Below, in pieces: positions 1-10,384 of a stretch of 64,000 bases of DNA (positions are counted from its first letter, which is position 1; every line of letters starts with the position of its first letter). The stretch lies in assembly GCA_905116865.2 (NCBI GenBank), contig CAJHNH020001131.1:57501-121500 (forward strand). Reading direction: 5' to 3'. The notes under the pieces were generated by a model. It was given only the letters and a program-made list of their open reading frames with translations. It did no database searches and was not told the origin of the DNA. Both the position numbers and the translations under genes were made by a program. The stretch comes from Candidula unifasciata (Eukaryota > Mollusca > Gastropoda > Stylommatophora > Geomitridae).

Positions 1-280
1 TTCACCAGCTGTACACTCTGGCGGAAAGTTCTGGTCGCTCGTCCACTACTGAACTGCAGTCCTGCTCCAGAACCTGAGCGTTGCGTGTGCATCAGTTTTA
101 CAGATCTCATTCTTTTGAATACAGACTGTTGGTTCCTTGCCTCTCCGGCAGATGCACTCCAACTTCAAAGGAAGCTCCCCAATTAGTCGACTCTTACGAC
201 ATGCTTTTGGAGAGGCAGTGGGTCTATTCTGGTTTTCCCCTACAATGGGGCCCCGGAACCCACACGGGGGGACTGTGAAA
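1..280 (-). mobile_element. LINE-D 3' untranslated region, fragment
   Basis: The segment aligns by eye over its whole length with 19425-19690. Its first 100 bases match the reverse complement of 47060-47205 and 54340-54500. The shared landmarks are a 'ctggcggaaagt' block near the element's 3' end, a block reading 'gcatcagttttacagatct', and a block around 'ctcttacgacatgctttt'. In better copies this region follows the reverse-transcriptase C-terminus and runs into a (GAA)n tail, so it is a non-coding LINE 3' end on the minus strand. It is cut off by the window start. The 114-codon open frame across it reads untranslated sequence and is not a gene. Confidence 0.6.
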
Positions 281-336
281 TGAGTTTTTATTCTGAATGG
301 AAAGGTCCAGTAATCCATTGCCAGAGTTCGCGAGAT

Positions 337-809
337 CAATGTTGCCACTTTGGATATTTTACATCCAGATTTAGATGTTTCCCCTTGCATTTAGATGGCG
401 TTTTTGACGTTTAGATGGTAGATGTTTTCTAGATGTTTTTCATTGGGAGTGAATTTATCAAACCTAACCTAAGAAACAGGATGCATTTTGACCTCTTAAA
501 TGCTATCTTGACAATACAATTCGGCCTGATAAGAGTAGGGAAAGGCTGTTCCGTTCATCAGCTCCCTGATTGAGTATTAAAAGAAATTGGAACAGCTAAA
601 GCATACCAGTCATTTTGGATGTAAAGCTTCAACTTCATCATCCAAGCAAAGTTTATCCTGTGGATCTTGCAAGGCAGACTTCAGTAAAGATTTCTGACTC
701 TTTCCATTTGGATGATTTTTCTAGATGTTTTCCATGCAAATTTAGATGTTTTAAGATATTTTTTGACTACGTTTTGGATGTTTTTTGTCGAAGAAAAGTG
801 GCAACACTG
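337..809 (+). mobile_element. non-autonomous hAT element, relative of 59540-63604
   Basis: The ends are 'caatgttgccacttt' on the left and the complement of 'cagtgttgccacttt' on the right, the inverted repeats of the large hAT at 59540-63604. The flanking octamers are cgcgagat and tgtgagat, identical except for two C-to-T changes at CpG sites, as expected for an aged 8-bp hAT target duplication. Internally the plus strand still encodes the last ~30 residues of the hAT transposase (FDLLNAI, QFGLIRVGK) joined directly to subterminal repeats of the tctaaat/atttaga type. It is an internally deleted, MITE-like copy about 473 bp long. Confidence 0.85.
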
Positions 810-908
810 TGTGAGATGCTGTAGTCGATTTTATTGTAAAGGCGTCGATGAAGTAAAAACAAACGTAAAGGGCCCTTTTCCAAAGGAGAATTGAGCGCGT
901 GAGACTAG

Positions 909-1045
909 TCCTAAATTTTAAAGACCATAAAAGAGTGGGAATGTGGTTACCATCACCACCGCGTTTACTTTCGAAGACTTTTCTTGGTAGCTATTGAAGG
1001 CTGGGTCGACATGGGAGTTGCACCCACGATTGCTGATCTGCAGGT
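909..1045 (-). mobile_element. SINE-A, degenerate body fragment
   Basis: The order 'gtggttaccatcacc', 'cgtttactttcgaagac', 'gaaggctgggtcgac', 'tgggag' parallels the body of complete SINE-A copies at 6576-6853 and 45831-46111. Both the tRNA-like head and the tail are lost. Similarity is roughly 70-75 per cent by eye. Confidence 0.5.
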
Positions 1046-3002
1046 AGCGTCTGCGGACTGGGAGAAGGAAATCTGGTTCAGATGGTCAGCTATGTTTCTT
1101 ACAGTCTGAGCGATCCGTCTCTGTTAAACTGGAGGAACGGCGGTTGAGGAGAAGAGGGAAGGTTTGAGCAGCGATACGAGCAATAAGGATTGGGGCAGAG
1201 AAAACGAGAGAGAAACGACAGGCACATAGGAACACTAGTAATACAATACTTAAAAAAAAGAAAGGCATACAGAGACACTGCTAGCCGAGGGGTAAGGATT
1301 AGCCGCCATAACCTACCCCCCTCAACACCACACACACACACACACACACTTTCTCTTTTTCTATGTCCCCACCAAGGTTGCAAATATTGTTTTTCGAACA
1401 GTACCATATGGTTTTCGAAAAGGTACAAAAACCATGAAAGGTACACAATTTTACATTTGTAACTTAAAATCCCATAAAACCTCTCTTTAAAAAAAAAGCT
1501 ACACACAAAGACACACACACACACACACTAACTAACACACACACTAACACATACATACATATATAAATTTGCGTATATTTATTTAATCACAACTGAAATT
1601 CTTTGTTCACTATATCATTGCTGTGCCCAACTCCCAGCTCCCCCCCCCCCCCCAATCCCCTCTCAGTGCGTTGCACAGCTGCATCTGTGTGCTGAAGCTA
1701 AAACTTTTTTTTAACCCAAAATATTGTCAAATAGAAAGAAATCTTTCTACAGCTGCAGAGGAATGAGATAATGCCAAAAGACTACGCACAGTTTCATAAA
1801 ACAAAGGTTTCCTGATATTTATTTCTAAGACACCGTCTGGTTTTGAAACTGGGTAAAATATATGGGGTATACCTTACATAAAAAGGAATTCAAACTCATG
1901 CTTGTTGCGTCCACAGGCAGGTGAGCTAGCCATCGGAACTGTCTGCTCCAAGACTAAGAACACATGAACTTGTTGTTAGAACTAATTTACGGACCGAAAC
2001 AAATGAAGCGGAAGTCAAGTTTACCGAGTCACACCAGGCAGAGCCGGTATTTCCCCACAGACGAGTAGCAGCACCAGAGAGAAGGTACAATAACGAATCC
2101 AGGGAGAAAGTACAATTTTCTGCCACTAGAACAATTGGACTACGGACTGGGTTACTTATTTGCTTGAATAGACCGCAAAATCAGAAGTCTAGCTGTTTGC
2201 TCGGTCTCTTGACTTCCTTGTGGAAACCTGGGGTTACTAATTTAAGTCGGGGAATGGAAATTCACAATTATAATCACAGGAAGGCCAAATTTTGTAGGTT
2301 TATGAGTTAAGTGGTGTTCCAATGTAAGTTTGAATTACGACTTATCACATCAGTGTGTACATGTTGAAGATTAGGCCATGATACTTATGTTTTGTCATGG
2401 GTTTTTTGGCAGCTTTCCGATTTTCCACTCGATATTGTTATATTATGCCTTGAGGAGTGATAGGGCTCACAGCCCATGGGGATGGCGATTGTGACTAGCA
2501 AGACCGGCCCGCATTGAGAAAAGTCTTCCACAGTTGTAGCAAGAGATTTCAGGACCTCTCTCGCTATCCGTGTTTTCCGCGTCGTTCATCTGAGACGCTG
2601 AGCTCTCATCCTTTGTGCGGTCATTTCCTCCATTATTCTCAAGCCATTCCTGGTGTGCCCGTTCTACGCATCACCGTGCATGACATTTTGTTCGCACGAA
2701 TCCACCTCAACACATGAATCCGTCAGGATATAAGAGGTAGAATTCCTTATTACAAAAAATAAACGTAAAGCACTCTTTTGATACCTGTAGCACATCAGAT
2801 TCCGATAGAGTCTAACGTTAGACCACTCGATGGATGATGTGAGGCGGGAGCCTTTACTTCCTAAAATATTGCATATTACACATTTTAGACTACCTTAAGC
2901 TGCCAGGCTTGGTCAGTGTTGTTACAAAACAAAACGCACACAAAATCAGACACCTAAATGACGAAGCAAAGAACCTTCGGCCCAATAAAATACAGTCTAG
3001 TC
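1046..3002. other. gene-free stretch with simple repeats
   Basis: No gene or complete transposon is recognisable. The stretch holds a (CA)n run near 1328-1350, another CA-rich run at 1510-1550, a C run near 1640-1653, and a ~48-bp block at 1741-1790 that recurs at 32311-32360. The remainder is AT-rich unique-looking sequence. Open frames here are under 145 codons and of low complexity. Confidence 0.5.
1741..1790 (+). repeat. dispersed short repeat, copy 1
   Basis: The block containing 'tttctacagctgcagaggaa' and 'gccaaaagacta' is repeated at 32311-32360 with about five differences. Flanking sequence does not align, so it is the surviving core of some dispersed element. The family is not identified. 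Confidence 0.5.
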
Positions 3003-3186
3003 CAATGATGGCTCTCAACCTTCCTAATGCCGCGAAGGGGGCTACACTCCCTCACGTTTTGGCGACCCCCAAACAATTATTTTCCTTTATAACTTAAATA
3101 CATATGTGTTGTCCATGGTCTTTGGTGACCCCTGTAAAAGGGTCGTTAGACTCCACAGACACACACATGGTTCGCGACCGGCAGGT
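3003..3186. mobile_element. degenerate hAT MITE of the 10385-10813 family
   Basis: The left end reads 'ggctctcaaccttcctaatg' followed by 'ccgcg', the same order as one end of the element at 10385-10813. The interior contains 'tggcgacccc' and 'ggtctttggtgaccc ctgtaaaagggtcg', and the far end has 'ggttcgcgacc'. Both termini are damaged and no target duplication could be found. Confidence 0.5.
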
Positions 3187-3206
3187 CGGCTTTGTCCGCT
3201 TCCAAC

Positions 3207-3626
3207 CAGGGCTGCCGAAGTTGGTACTTTCGTACACATGTAGTACTTTCCGAGTAAAACTGTACTTTTGGTAACACAGTCGATGTTCTGTACGTTCAGT
3301 CATTGCGGTTTCGTGTTACTTTCAAAAGCCAGTATGGGTGTGCCACTTCAGTAAACTGACAGACGGTTCTCTTTCATGACTTTTCTCACAGTTTAAATTT
3401 TTTTTGTATTGACGCTGAAGCTTTTCTGGGTAGGTTTTATTTCAAAAGTATTTTGTCCCATTTCAGTAATACGTTTTTAATTTCCCTTGTCATTTTCGTA
3501 AAATGCTATATGAGTTCAAGTTCCCAGTATGACCGAGCATAAAAATATCAAACTTTAGTACGAATTTACTGGACAAGTGTCAAATAGTACCAAATGTGTA
3601 CGGAAGTACCAATTTCGGAAGCCCTG
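3207..3626. mobile_element. putative MITE with CAGGGCTGCCGAA ends
   Basis: The left terminus 'cagggctgccgaagttggta' and the inverted right terminus 'cagggcttccgaaattggta' match at 18 of 20 positions. The match continues inward through 'cgtacacat'. The length of 420 bp and the absence of coding capacity fit a non-autonomous DNA transposon. The CAGGG start is hAT-like, but the flanking octamers (cttccaac and ctcacgct) do not match, so the superfamily is uncertain. A right-end fragment of the same family lies at 32640-32725. Confidence 0.6.
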
Positions 3627-3704
3627 CTCACGCTAGAGTATCCTATCCTGGGCTGTTGCTCTTCCCATGTTCTGTGCATTTTTCGTCTTCCTAATCTTCG
3701 GTCT

Positions 3705-3990
3705 GTGAGTCGCCGTGGCGGAGCGGCTGAACACTTGGCTCGATTCGGGAGGTCGTGGGCTCTCTCCCTGGCAGAGCCTGACTTTTTTCAAAATGACCTT
3801 GGCTCCCAAGTCGACCCAGCCTTGAGCGGGTACTGGGGGCAGTCCTAGAAAGTAAAGGCGGCCGGTGTGATGCTGACCACATCACCCAGCTTGTGCCGAT
3901 TGGTCCATCAAATATAGGTCTAGCCCTATATGCCCTACGCCTAAAGGCGTGGAAGAGGGTCCTTTACTTACTCCTTTTTTTTAAACCTAC
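3705..3990 (+). mobile_element. SINE-A, complete copy with target duplication
   Basis: It is a tRNA-derived retroposon. The head carries an A-box-like 'tggcggagcgg' and a B-box position reading 'gtgggctctctcc' (intact copies have gtgggttcactcc), resembling a Ser/Leu-type tRNA. The body follows with 'cttggctcccaagtcgaccc' and 'tatatgccctacgcc', ending in a T-rich tail after 'tcctttactta'. The direct repeat TCTTCGGTCT flanks it at 3695-3704 and 3991-4000. Any internal RNA polymerase III promoter is probably weakened by the B-box changes. Confidence 0.85.
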
Positions 3991-4284
3991 TCTTCGGTCT
4001 TCTTCTCAAAGCATTATTTCTGCCCTTGTTCACATGACACTGCAGCACCTAGTGCAATGACCTTTTAGCTGTACTGTGTCAGATGTCTCTAATGTGTGTT
4101 ATAGCCAATACCAGTATATTTTCCTCACCTCCTGATCCATGAAAATATGTTTATTCTTGTCGTGAACCTCCAAATTAGTGATCCTGACAAACTATACACA
4201 ACTGACCACTTGTATACAGTGTATATAATAACGTGTACAGACAATTGTGCAGCGGGACGATGACCGGGGACTCTAATCGACAAT

Positions 4285-4935
4285 CTACTTCTTCTTCTTC
4301 TCTTCCACCTTGTACCTCATAGAAGTGTCAGGGGGAGATGTAACGTTCGTCGATGAGCTCTGAAAAGAGCACTATTAAAACTGATGTTCATTTCTGTAAG
4401 GCTGTTCTTAATGCCATCACTCCATGTTTTCCGAGGTCTTCCACTCGCTCTATACCCGTTGTAACGTTTTAGTGTGGCTCGCTGTGGCAGATAGTACCAG
4501 GGCATTCTTGTTAGGTGTCCAAACCACTTCATTTGTTGTTCTTTGATGACCTGTAAGACTGGCTTTATTCCTAGCATTCGTCTGTTTCATGATTTCGTAT
4601 TCTGTCCCTCCTTGAAACTCCTGCAGCTCTTCTAAGGCATTTCATCTCTGTTGTCACAATTTTACATTCATCGGAGGATGTAAGTGTCCACGTTTGGCAT
4701 TGATAGCATAGTGTTGGCCAAAAATAGTTCTGATAAGATTCATTTTAGTACACAGCGGTATCTGCTTGTGTGTCAACAGGGGAGATAGTTGTTCCATTAC
4801 TTGATTAGCTTTTGCACATCTCGAGCTAATTTCTATGTCCAGTTTTCCGTCGGATGTGAAAAATTTTTCCCAAATACTTACATTCTTCCGACAATCTATA
4901 CTCACAGGAAGGTCAAGACAGACATGCAATCAGAC
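4285..4935 (-). mobile_element. LINE-C relic: reverse-transcriptase C-terminal region with (GAA)n tail
   Basis: On the minus strand, broken frames read 'SSRCAKANQVMEQLSPLL' (4929-4654) and then 'EQQMKWFGHLTRM', 'GRPRKTWSDGIKNSL' (4577-4317). These are typical of the region after the reverse-transcriptase core in RTE/CR1-type LINEs. The 3' end runs into GAAGAAGAAG at about 4303-4291, matching the tail type of copies at 13661-14055 and 54915-55560. The catalytic core is missing, so the copy is 5'-truncated and dead. The clade is not certain. Confidence 0.7.
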
Positions 4936-6152
4936 TGGTTAGGGTCCTATATGAAGTGCAACTATCAACTGGCTGTTGAAGATAAGAATGCAGCTCCCAT
5001 GAGGATGCCCCAAGTGCTATGGTGTTAGTTCTTGACCACAGTCCACTCAGCTGAACTTACTCTGTATGATTGGCAATGGTGCGCCTATAATTTATTGTCA
5101 TCTTGCCAAGAACAGCAGTTGTTGAGTACATTCTTGTACTCGCTTCTACGAAACATCTCACTGCACAGATGACGTTGCACCTAGGGAGTTAGTTCATCTC
5201 ATATGTTTTCAATTTTCTGTATGAAATTTATAACAAACTGAGATTTGGTTCATTACAAATGAGTTTATTTTAATCTAAATGTGGGCCGTCCAAATTAGTT
5301 TCATTCGGCTCCGTCTAATATCGTGCAGAGAATCTAATCTAAGAAACCACAATCTAGTTTGAGAAATTGAATACAGTAACATGTTATTTAGTATAATTTA
5401 ATGTTATTTAATATAATGTAACGTAACTTATTATAAATCAATCAAAGCTGATATAAGAAGCATAAGAAAGCGACGAGAGATCTCAAACGACATGCATCAA
5501 GGTGACACCGTCCGTAACATCTGCATAGTTGAGTGAAGTGTATTTACTAAATAGAAAGTGCTGATTTACATTTACCAACATTACTGTAGCCTGCTGCAGG
5601 TAAGAACACGAATTAGCCATGCAAGAGTCAACATGATTTGTTTTCTTAATTCTGCTTATACAAACAAATAGGTAACACATTAGAAATGTGGGACTAGGAA
5701 AAAAGGGAAAGGAGTGGGTGGGGGGGGGGGGGGTGGGAAAGAGTGGAGGGTTAAAAAAAGGTGGGGGGGGGGGGGGGGTTGGAGACGAACTTCAACAAAA
5801 GAAGAAAAAAAATCCGCTAATTACGGAAAAAAAAAAAAATCATTGATATTAAACAACATAACGTTTCGCGTGTGTCCCGACTCCCTAATTGTTTGAAAAC
5901 AATCATTGATGGGCTGTCCCCATTCCCCCTTTTCGATTTTACCCCTAACCAACATGACGTAAAAGTCGACCGATTAGGGGTCTTTTAATCAAAGTTATAG
6001 TGCATCTTCATGAGATTTGACGAACCAATAATCTGCACACATACAAACTGCATCAGTAAATTGGACGTTCATTCAAAACTCAAGCCCTGGAATACGATCA
6101 AAGTTAAAAAGGGGACGACCAAACAGAACTTTCAACTAGAGTGTGCAGCTGG
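4936..6152. other. gene-free stretch
   Basis: AT-rich sequence with short TTTA/ATTTAATATAATGTAA-type near-repeats around 5385-5430 and two G-runs at 5718-5735 and 5763-5780, the latter in a purine-rich tract. No coding region, RNA gene or complete element is visible. Confidence 0.5.
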
Positions 6153-6162
6153 TGAGCGCGAA

Positions 6163-6401
6163 AAAGTAATAAAAAAGTAAAGGACCCTTTTCCACGCCCT
6201 TTTTAGGCGTATAGGGCATATAGGGCTAGACCTATATTTTATAGATCAACGGCACAAGATGGGTGATGTGGTCAGAATCACGCCGGCCGCCTCTACTTCC
6301 CGGGATTGCACCCGGTACCCACTCAAGGCTGGGCCGACCTGGGAGCCAAGGTCACTTTTGAAGAAAAGTCCGTCTCCGCCAGGGAGCGAACCCACGACCT
6401 T
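6163..6401 (-). mobile_element. SINE-A, 5'-truncated copy
   Basis: Body and 3' part match the copy at 6576-6853, but the sequence stops just inside the tRNA-like head, so the A box is absent. TGAGCGCGAA flanks the element at 6153-6162 and 6402-6411, indicating a truncated insertion rather than later deletion. The tail on the plus strand reads 'aaagtaataaaaaagtaaag'. Confidence 0.85.
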
Positions 6402-6575
6402 TGAGCGCGAATAATAAGAAGAAAACAGCATACCTAATTATGTCAAGATCATAATACTAGGGAACCTATTTAAAAGAAATACAGCCGCACTAAAGGACAT
6501 GTATAAGAAGACACGCAATAATCTGTTGCAAAATACGTGTCCCCAAACTTTACCAAAACTCCCCAAGCTCCTGTA

Positions 6576-6853
6576 ATAAAGTAAAGTAAAGTAAAGGACC
6601 TTTTTTCCACGCCTTTAGGCGTATAGGGCATATAGGGCTAGACCTATATTTTTATAGACCAATCGGCACAAGATGGGCGATGTGGTCAGCATCACGCCGG
6701 CCGCCTTTACTTTCCCGGGACTGCACCCGGTACCCACTCAAGGCTGGGTCGACCTGGGAGCCAAGGTCATTTTTGAAATAAGTCCGGCTCCGCCAGGGAG
6801 TGAACCCACGACCTTCCGATCCGCGGCGAGCGTCTAGCCGCTCGGCCACGGCG
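6576..6853 (-). mobile_element. SINE-A, full-length reference copy
   Basis: The minus strand begins with 'gtcgccgtggccgagcggct', which contains a canonical A box of Ser/Leu tRNA type (TGGCCGAGCGG). A B box 'gtgggttcactcc' follows, then a ~180-bp body and a tail of (TTTAC)n pentamers. An 18-bp direct repeat, ACTCCCCAAGCTCCTGTA, flanks it at 6558-6575 and 6854-6871. The perfect duplication and intact boxes make it one of the youngest insertions in the window. Open frames across it are shadows of the SINE. Confidence 0.92.
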
Positions 6854-6871
6854 ACTCCCCAAGCTCCTGTA

Positions 6872-8490
6872 CTGACCATCATCTGCAAGTGGTCGTAGAG
6901 TGCCCATGCTCCTATAATTTCATATTTTACAACTGCCTGCGTGCTGCTGCTTTCTTAAAGCAGCAAGTATGTTCGATCTTTGTTGGACACATTATTTGTA
7001 TATCCGTAAAAACAAACAAACCATTTAGAAATTGACACATATCAGTGCATATTATGAGCAAATCAACAAGCCTTGTAAAGGTAAAAGCTAAAGTTGGGAC
7101 ATATTAACCAGCGTTATTGCACGCATAAGGGCTCTACCACGAATAAGGACAGCTGATGAGAAGTTGTCCCCCTGTGACGCAATCGAACGCAACTCCGCAG
7201 CTAAAGCCTCGTTCCTCCATCTACCCCAGAGTGTTAACTCTGGTACCCATTACCTAGAGGCTGGGTGAACCCCAGGAAACACACGGTTTCGAGAACCGGC
7301 GAGTCTCCTATTGACTGCCCTAACGCGGCCTTCCGAACAACGAACTTCGCTATCCGAAATCCACGCGCCTTGGTTTCTCGCACCAGTTAGCTCCAAAACA
7401 CCTGCAGTGTAATGTTTTGCCAACTTCGACTTGGCGTTTGTTTCCTTTTTTCCCCACATATATCACAAATAAGGCACAACAAAAAGTACATCTCCGTTTA
7501 CATAATAAGTGCTTTCCTACAGTCAGATTATTACCAACAGGGTGCATCCCAGATTTAAACAATATACACCAAACGGATACAGCATCATATATTTTTCAAA
7601 AATAGGCCCGACTTTTGGAAAAGACTGCAAAATCTGACTCCATCCATTAGGCTGAGTGTCTCTCTGCAAATCGGCAGGCCGCCGGTTTCCCACAAATCTC
7701 CGTAAAGCTAACCCATGACGTCAGCTACCAAGACAAACAGCTTAATAACAAATTAGCCACTGAAACTCTACACACAGTACAAGACCCCTAACAGAGTACA
7801 AAACACAATAAGGAGGAAGTGAATGGCGAGAAATGGTTTATCATACATCCATCATTGAATTCAAGCCAACTTTCTGCCCATCAAAATTACATCTTTCTTA
7901 ATCCAAACAACCAGAAAAAGCCAATACAATTTCTCACAAACAGGGCACGCTTCCCAAGGGATGAGAGAGCATTTCTTCTACTAGTGAGCTGTAATGATCC
8001 AAGGCTGGAAGGCGTCTTTGTCGTTGGCGGTCTAGAATCGCCTTCTAACTTGTTCATCAATAAACCAACAGTATTGTACGTCTGACAGATCCGGCTTGCT
8101 TGGAGTGAAACGATGGCGCCACTTCTATGACTGCTGTACCCTCGTCACGTCCTCAGTGGAGTCATTGTGTATTAAACGGTTTTTTGTGTGGACCAAGTGG
8201 GTGGTCTCGTTTGGCTATGAGTCCTCTTTGGCAATGAGTATCGTTTGACGATGGTTAGTTTTGTATGGGTGGTATCCAGAGGCTGGGGGAAACTGAGTTC
8301 TTAGAAACCCATTTCACCCCCTCTCCGATCCCCGCAAGGAAACTTATTATTAAAATAAAAAAGACCTTAAGCTAGGTTTCCACTTCTCAGCTCCCACCTC
8401 CATCATATTTCTTAGAATATTCGGGGATGGGGGGGAGGGGAAGAGGCCTTCTCCTCGAATGTTGCGTGTGCGTGATTGTGTGTCCTATTA
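6872..8490. other. gene-free stretch
   Basis: No transposon end, tandem array or RNA gene was recognised. Short open frames of 62-88 codons at 7250-7605 and 7819-8085 lack recognisable domains. A G-rich patch lies near 8427-8441. Confidence 0.45.
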
Positions 8491-8761
8491 TGCTTTAGCT
8501 GTTCCAATTTCTTTTAATACCCAATCAGCGAGCTGATAAGTGGAACAGCCTTTTCCTACTCTTATCAGGCAACATTTTAATGTCAAGATTGCATTTAAGA
8601 GGTCAAATTTCATCCTGTTTCTTAGGTTAGATTTGATAAATTCACTTCAAATGACAAACATCTAGAAAAACCCTCTACCATCTAAACGTCAAAACCGTCA
8701 TCTAAATGCAAGGGGAAAATATCTAAATTTTGATGTAAAACATCCAACGTTTCAACACTGG
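8491..8761 (-). mobile_element. partial hAT element, relative of 59540-63604
   Basis: This is the reverse complement of the right-hand three quarters of 337-809. It runs from 'tatgctttagctgttccaat' through the transposase C-terminal remnant ('aggtcaaatttcat', 'ttaggttagatttgat') to subterminal 'tctaaa' repeats, and ends in '...caacactg' at 8761. The opposite inverted repeat is missing. Confidence 0.75.
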
Positions 8762-8841
8762 ATCCATCCTGTCTCTGTCTTCTAAAGCATGGTCATGGAA
8801 TCATTCAGAGAGCACGAATGGGAAAAATGTTGTCTCTAACT

Positions 8842-9568
8842 CAGAGGTTCTTAAACTGGGGTGCCGCAAGCGTATGCCAGGGGTGCCAGGAACATATGCC
8901 AGGGGTGCCAGGAACATATGCCAGGGGTGCCGCGAGCCTATGCCAGGGGTGCCGCAAGCGTATGCTAGGGGTGCCGCGGTAATCACGTAAATTCTTGTAA
9001 ACATTGTGAAATTAATAAACAAGGCATGTAGATACTTAAGAGTTGAAATTTGTCTTCCCTTGCCGCTTTTGAAAAGAGTTGCTTGTTTGTTTCCCACTCA
9101 GCCATGTTTTATACTACATAAAGTGCCAGGCGTTACTCCAAGAATTCTCCTCGTATTTATCTGCGACTGATCCTCAACCTGCATTCGCTAAGGGTGGGAA
9201 CGAACAAGCACCGGAAAGGCAATGCGTTAACTACCATAGAAGTGTTGCTTACGGCAGCTTAGTTTTGTCTGACTTACAGAGATATCTGGAAGGCAATCAT
9301 TCTGATTTAGTACATAAAACGCCGCGCGTTGTCGCTTCAGGCAGGATCATCAGTGATGGAGCGCATTTCTAGACATGAAAATGTAAAGGATGCAATTGAC
9401 AATGCATTCAGACAGTTTCATTCTTCGCATTAAAGGCAAGTGAACATTCAATTAGCACTTTTTTTCTTCTTTCCCTAAGTACTCAAGCGCTTTAAGAGTA
9501 GTTGTGCTGCACAGTTTCTTTTTTATCGGACAAGGGTGCCGTAATGAAAAAAAGTTTGAGAACCCCTG
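8842..9568. mobile_element. non-autonomous hAT element with internal 22-bp repeats
   Basis: The left terminus 'cagaggttcttaaact' and the inverted right terminus 'caggggttctcaaact' match at 14 of 16 positions and follow the CAGNGGTTCTCAAACT pattern of Charlie-like hAT elements. The flanking octamers ctctaact and ctctagcc match at 6 of 8 positions, a decayed hAT-length duplication. Near the left end are five 22-bp units (8858-8967) containing 'ggggtgcc' and 'atgcca'. No transposase motif was seen in the 97-98-codon open frames inside. Confidence 0.75.
8858..8978 (+). repeat. 22-bp tandem repeat, 5.5 units
   Basis: The units begin 'ggggtgcc' and end 'tatgcca' (last complete unit 'tatgcta'). Two middle-type variants ('aggaaca' and 'gcaagcg'/'gcgagcc') alternate. 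The array lies inside the hAT element at 8842-9568. Confidence 0.85.
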
Positions 9569-9675
9569 CTCTAGCCACATCATCGCTTATGTTACCACCA
9601 TCACCTCCATAATCAATTTGTGGTTGTGGAAAAAGCCTTGTTATCTCCTTTTTTCAGTATAATCAGTGTTAAGTA

Positions 9676-10075
9676 TCTCCTCCTCTTGCTCATCATCATC
9701 ATTATCATCATTATCATCATCATCATCACCATCATCATCATAATCATCCCGTATCACAGCGTGTCGTTGGGTCATCAGTTGCTACTGACTTATCAGCTCC
9801 CTCCACCTTTAACCGTCGGCTGCAATGGACTTTATGGTTGCTGCATATCTGAGGCCTGTCCATCAGTCAAGTTCTATATCTTGGTATTGCTTTTTTTTTT
9901 TGGGGGGGGGGGGGGGGTGTGTTTTGCCTGTTCTCCTCTGCCTCTCTAGTGAGCCCTGTTGTGTTGTTTATTGAGAGGCTGTTAGATCTCATTACATGTC
10001 TATACTTTTGCATCCCCCCCCCTTTTTGTTGTTGTTGTTGTTGTTGCTGTTGTTGTTGTTGTTGTTGTTCTAGAT
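9676..10075. repeat. (ATC)n, poly-T/poly-G and (TTG)n microsatellites
   Basis: (ATC/ATT)n occupies about 9686-9746, a T-then-G homopolymer junction lies at 9890-9917, and (TTG)n lies at 10027-10069. No gene lies between them. The 109-codon open frame across the ATC run is a low-complexity isoleucine string. Confidence 0.8.
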
Positions 10076-10384
10076 AGAAGAGGTTACCAACCTACAGGGA
10101 AATCATTTGGCGAATCTCGCGATTTGTGATGTAATCTTTATGATTTGCCACCAATTTTTCCAACAGATCTCATATCCAATCCTTGTATCTTGTGAGTTCT
10201 GCTGTTAAGGCCTACAAAACAACTCACGGTGCGTTTCCTGCTGCTACACAACATGACATGAACTGAGCTTTTCTTTTTACCCACCGGTAGCTTTCACACT
10301 TGATTTCTAGCCACATGTAGCTGTCACTGATTGTGCTCACTTTTTAGCGCAGTTCTGTTTGTCCCTTAATGTCATTATTTAGAC

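Noticed and set aside
46..390. 114-codon minus-strand open frame
   Set aside because: It spans a LINE-D untranslated region and the edge of a hAT element; the homologous stretch at 19400-19690 has stops in that frame.
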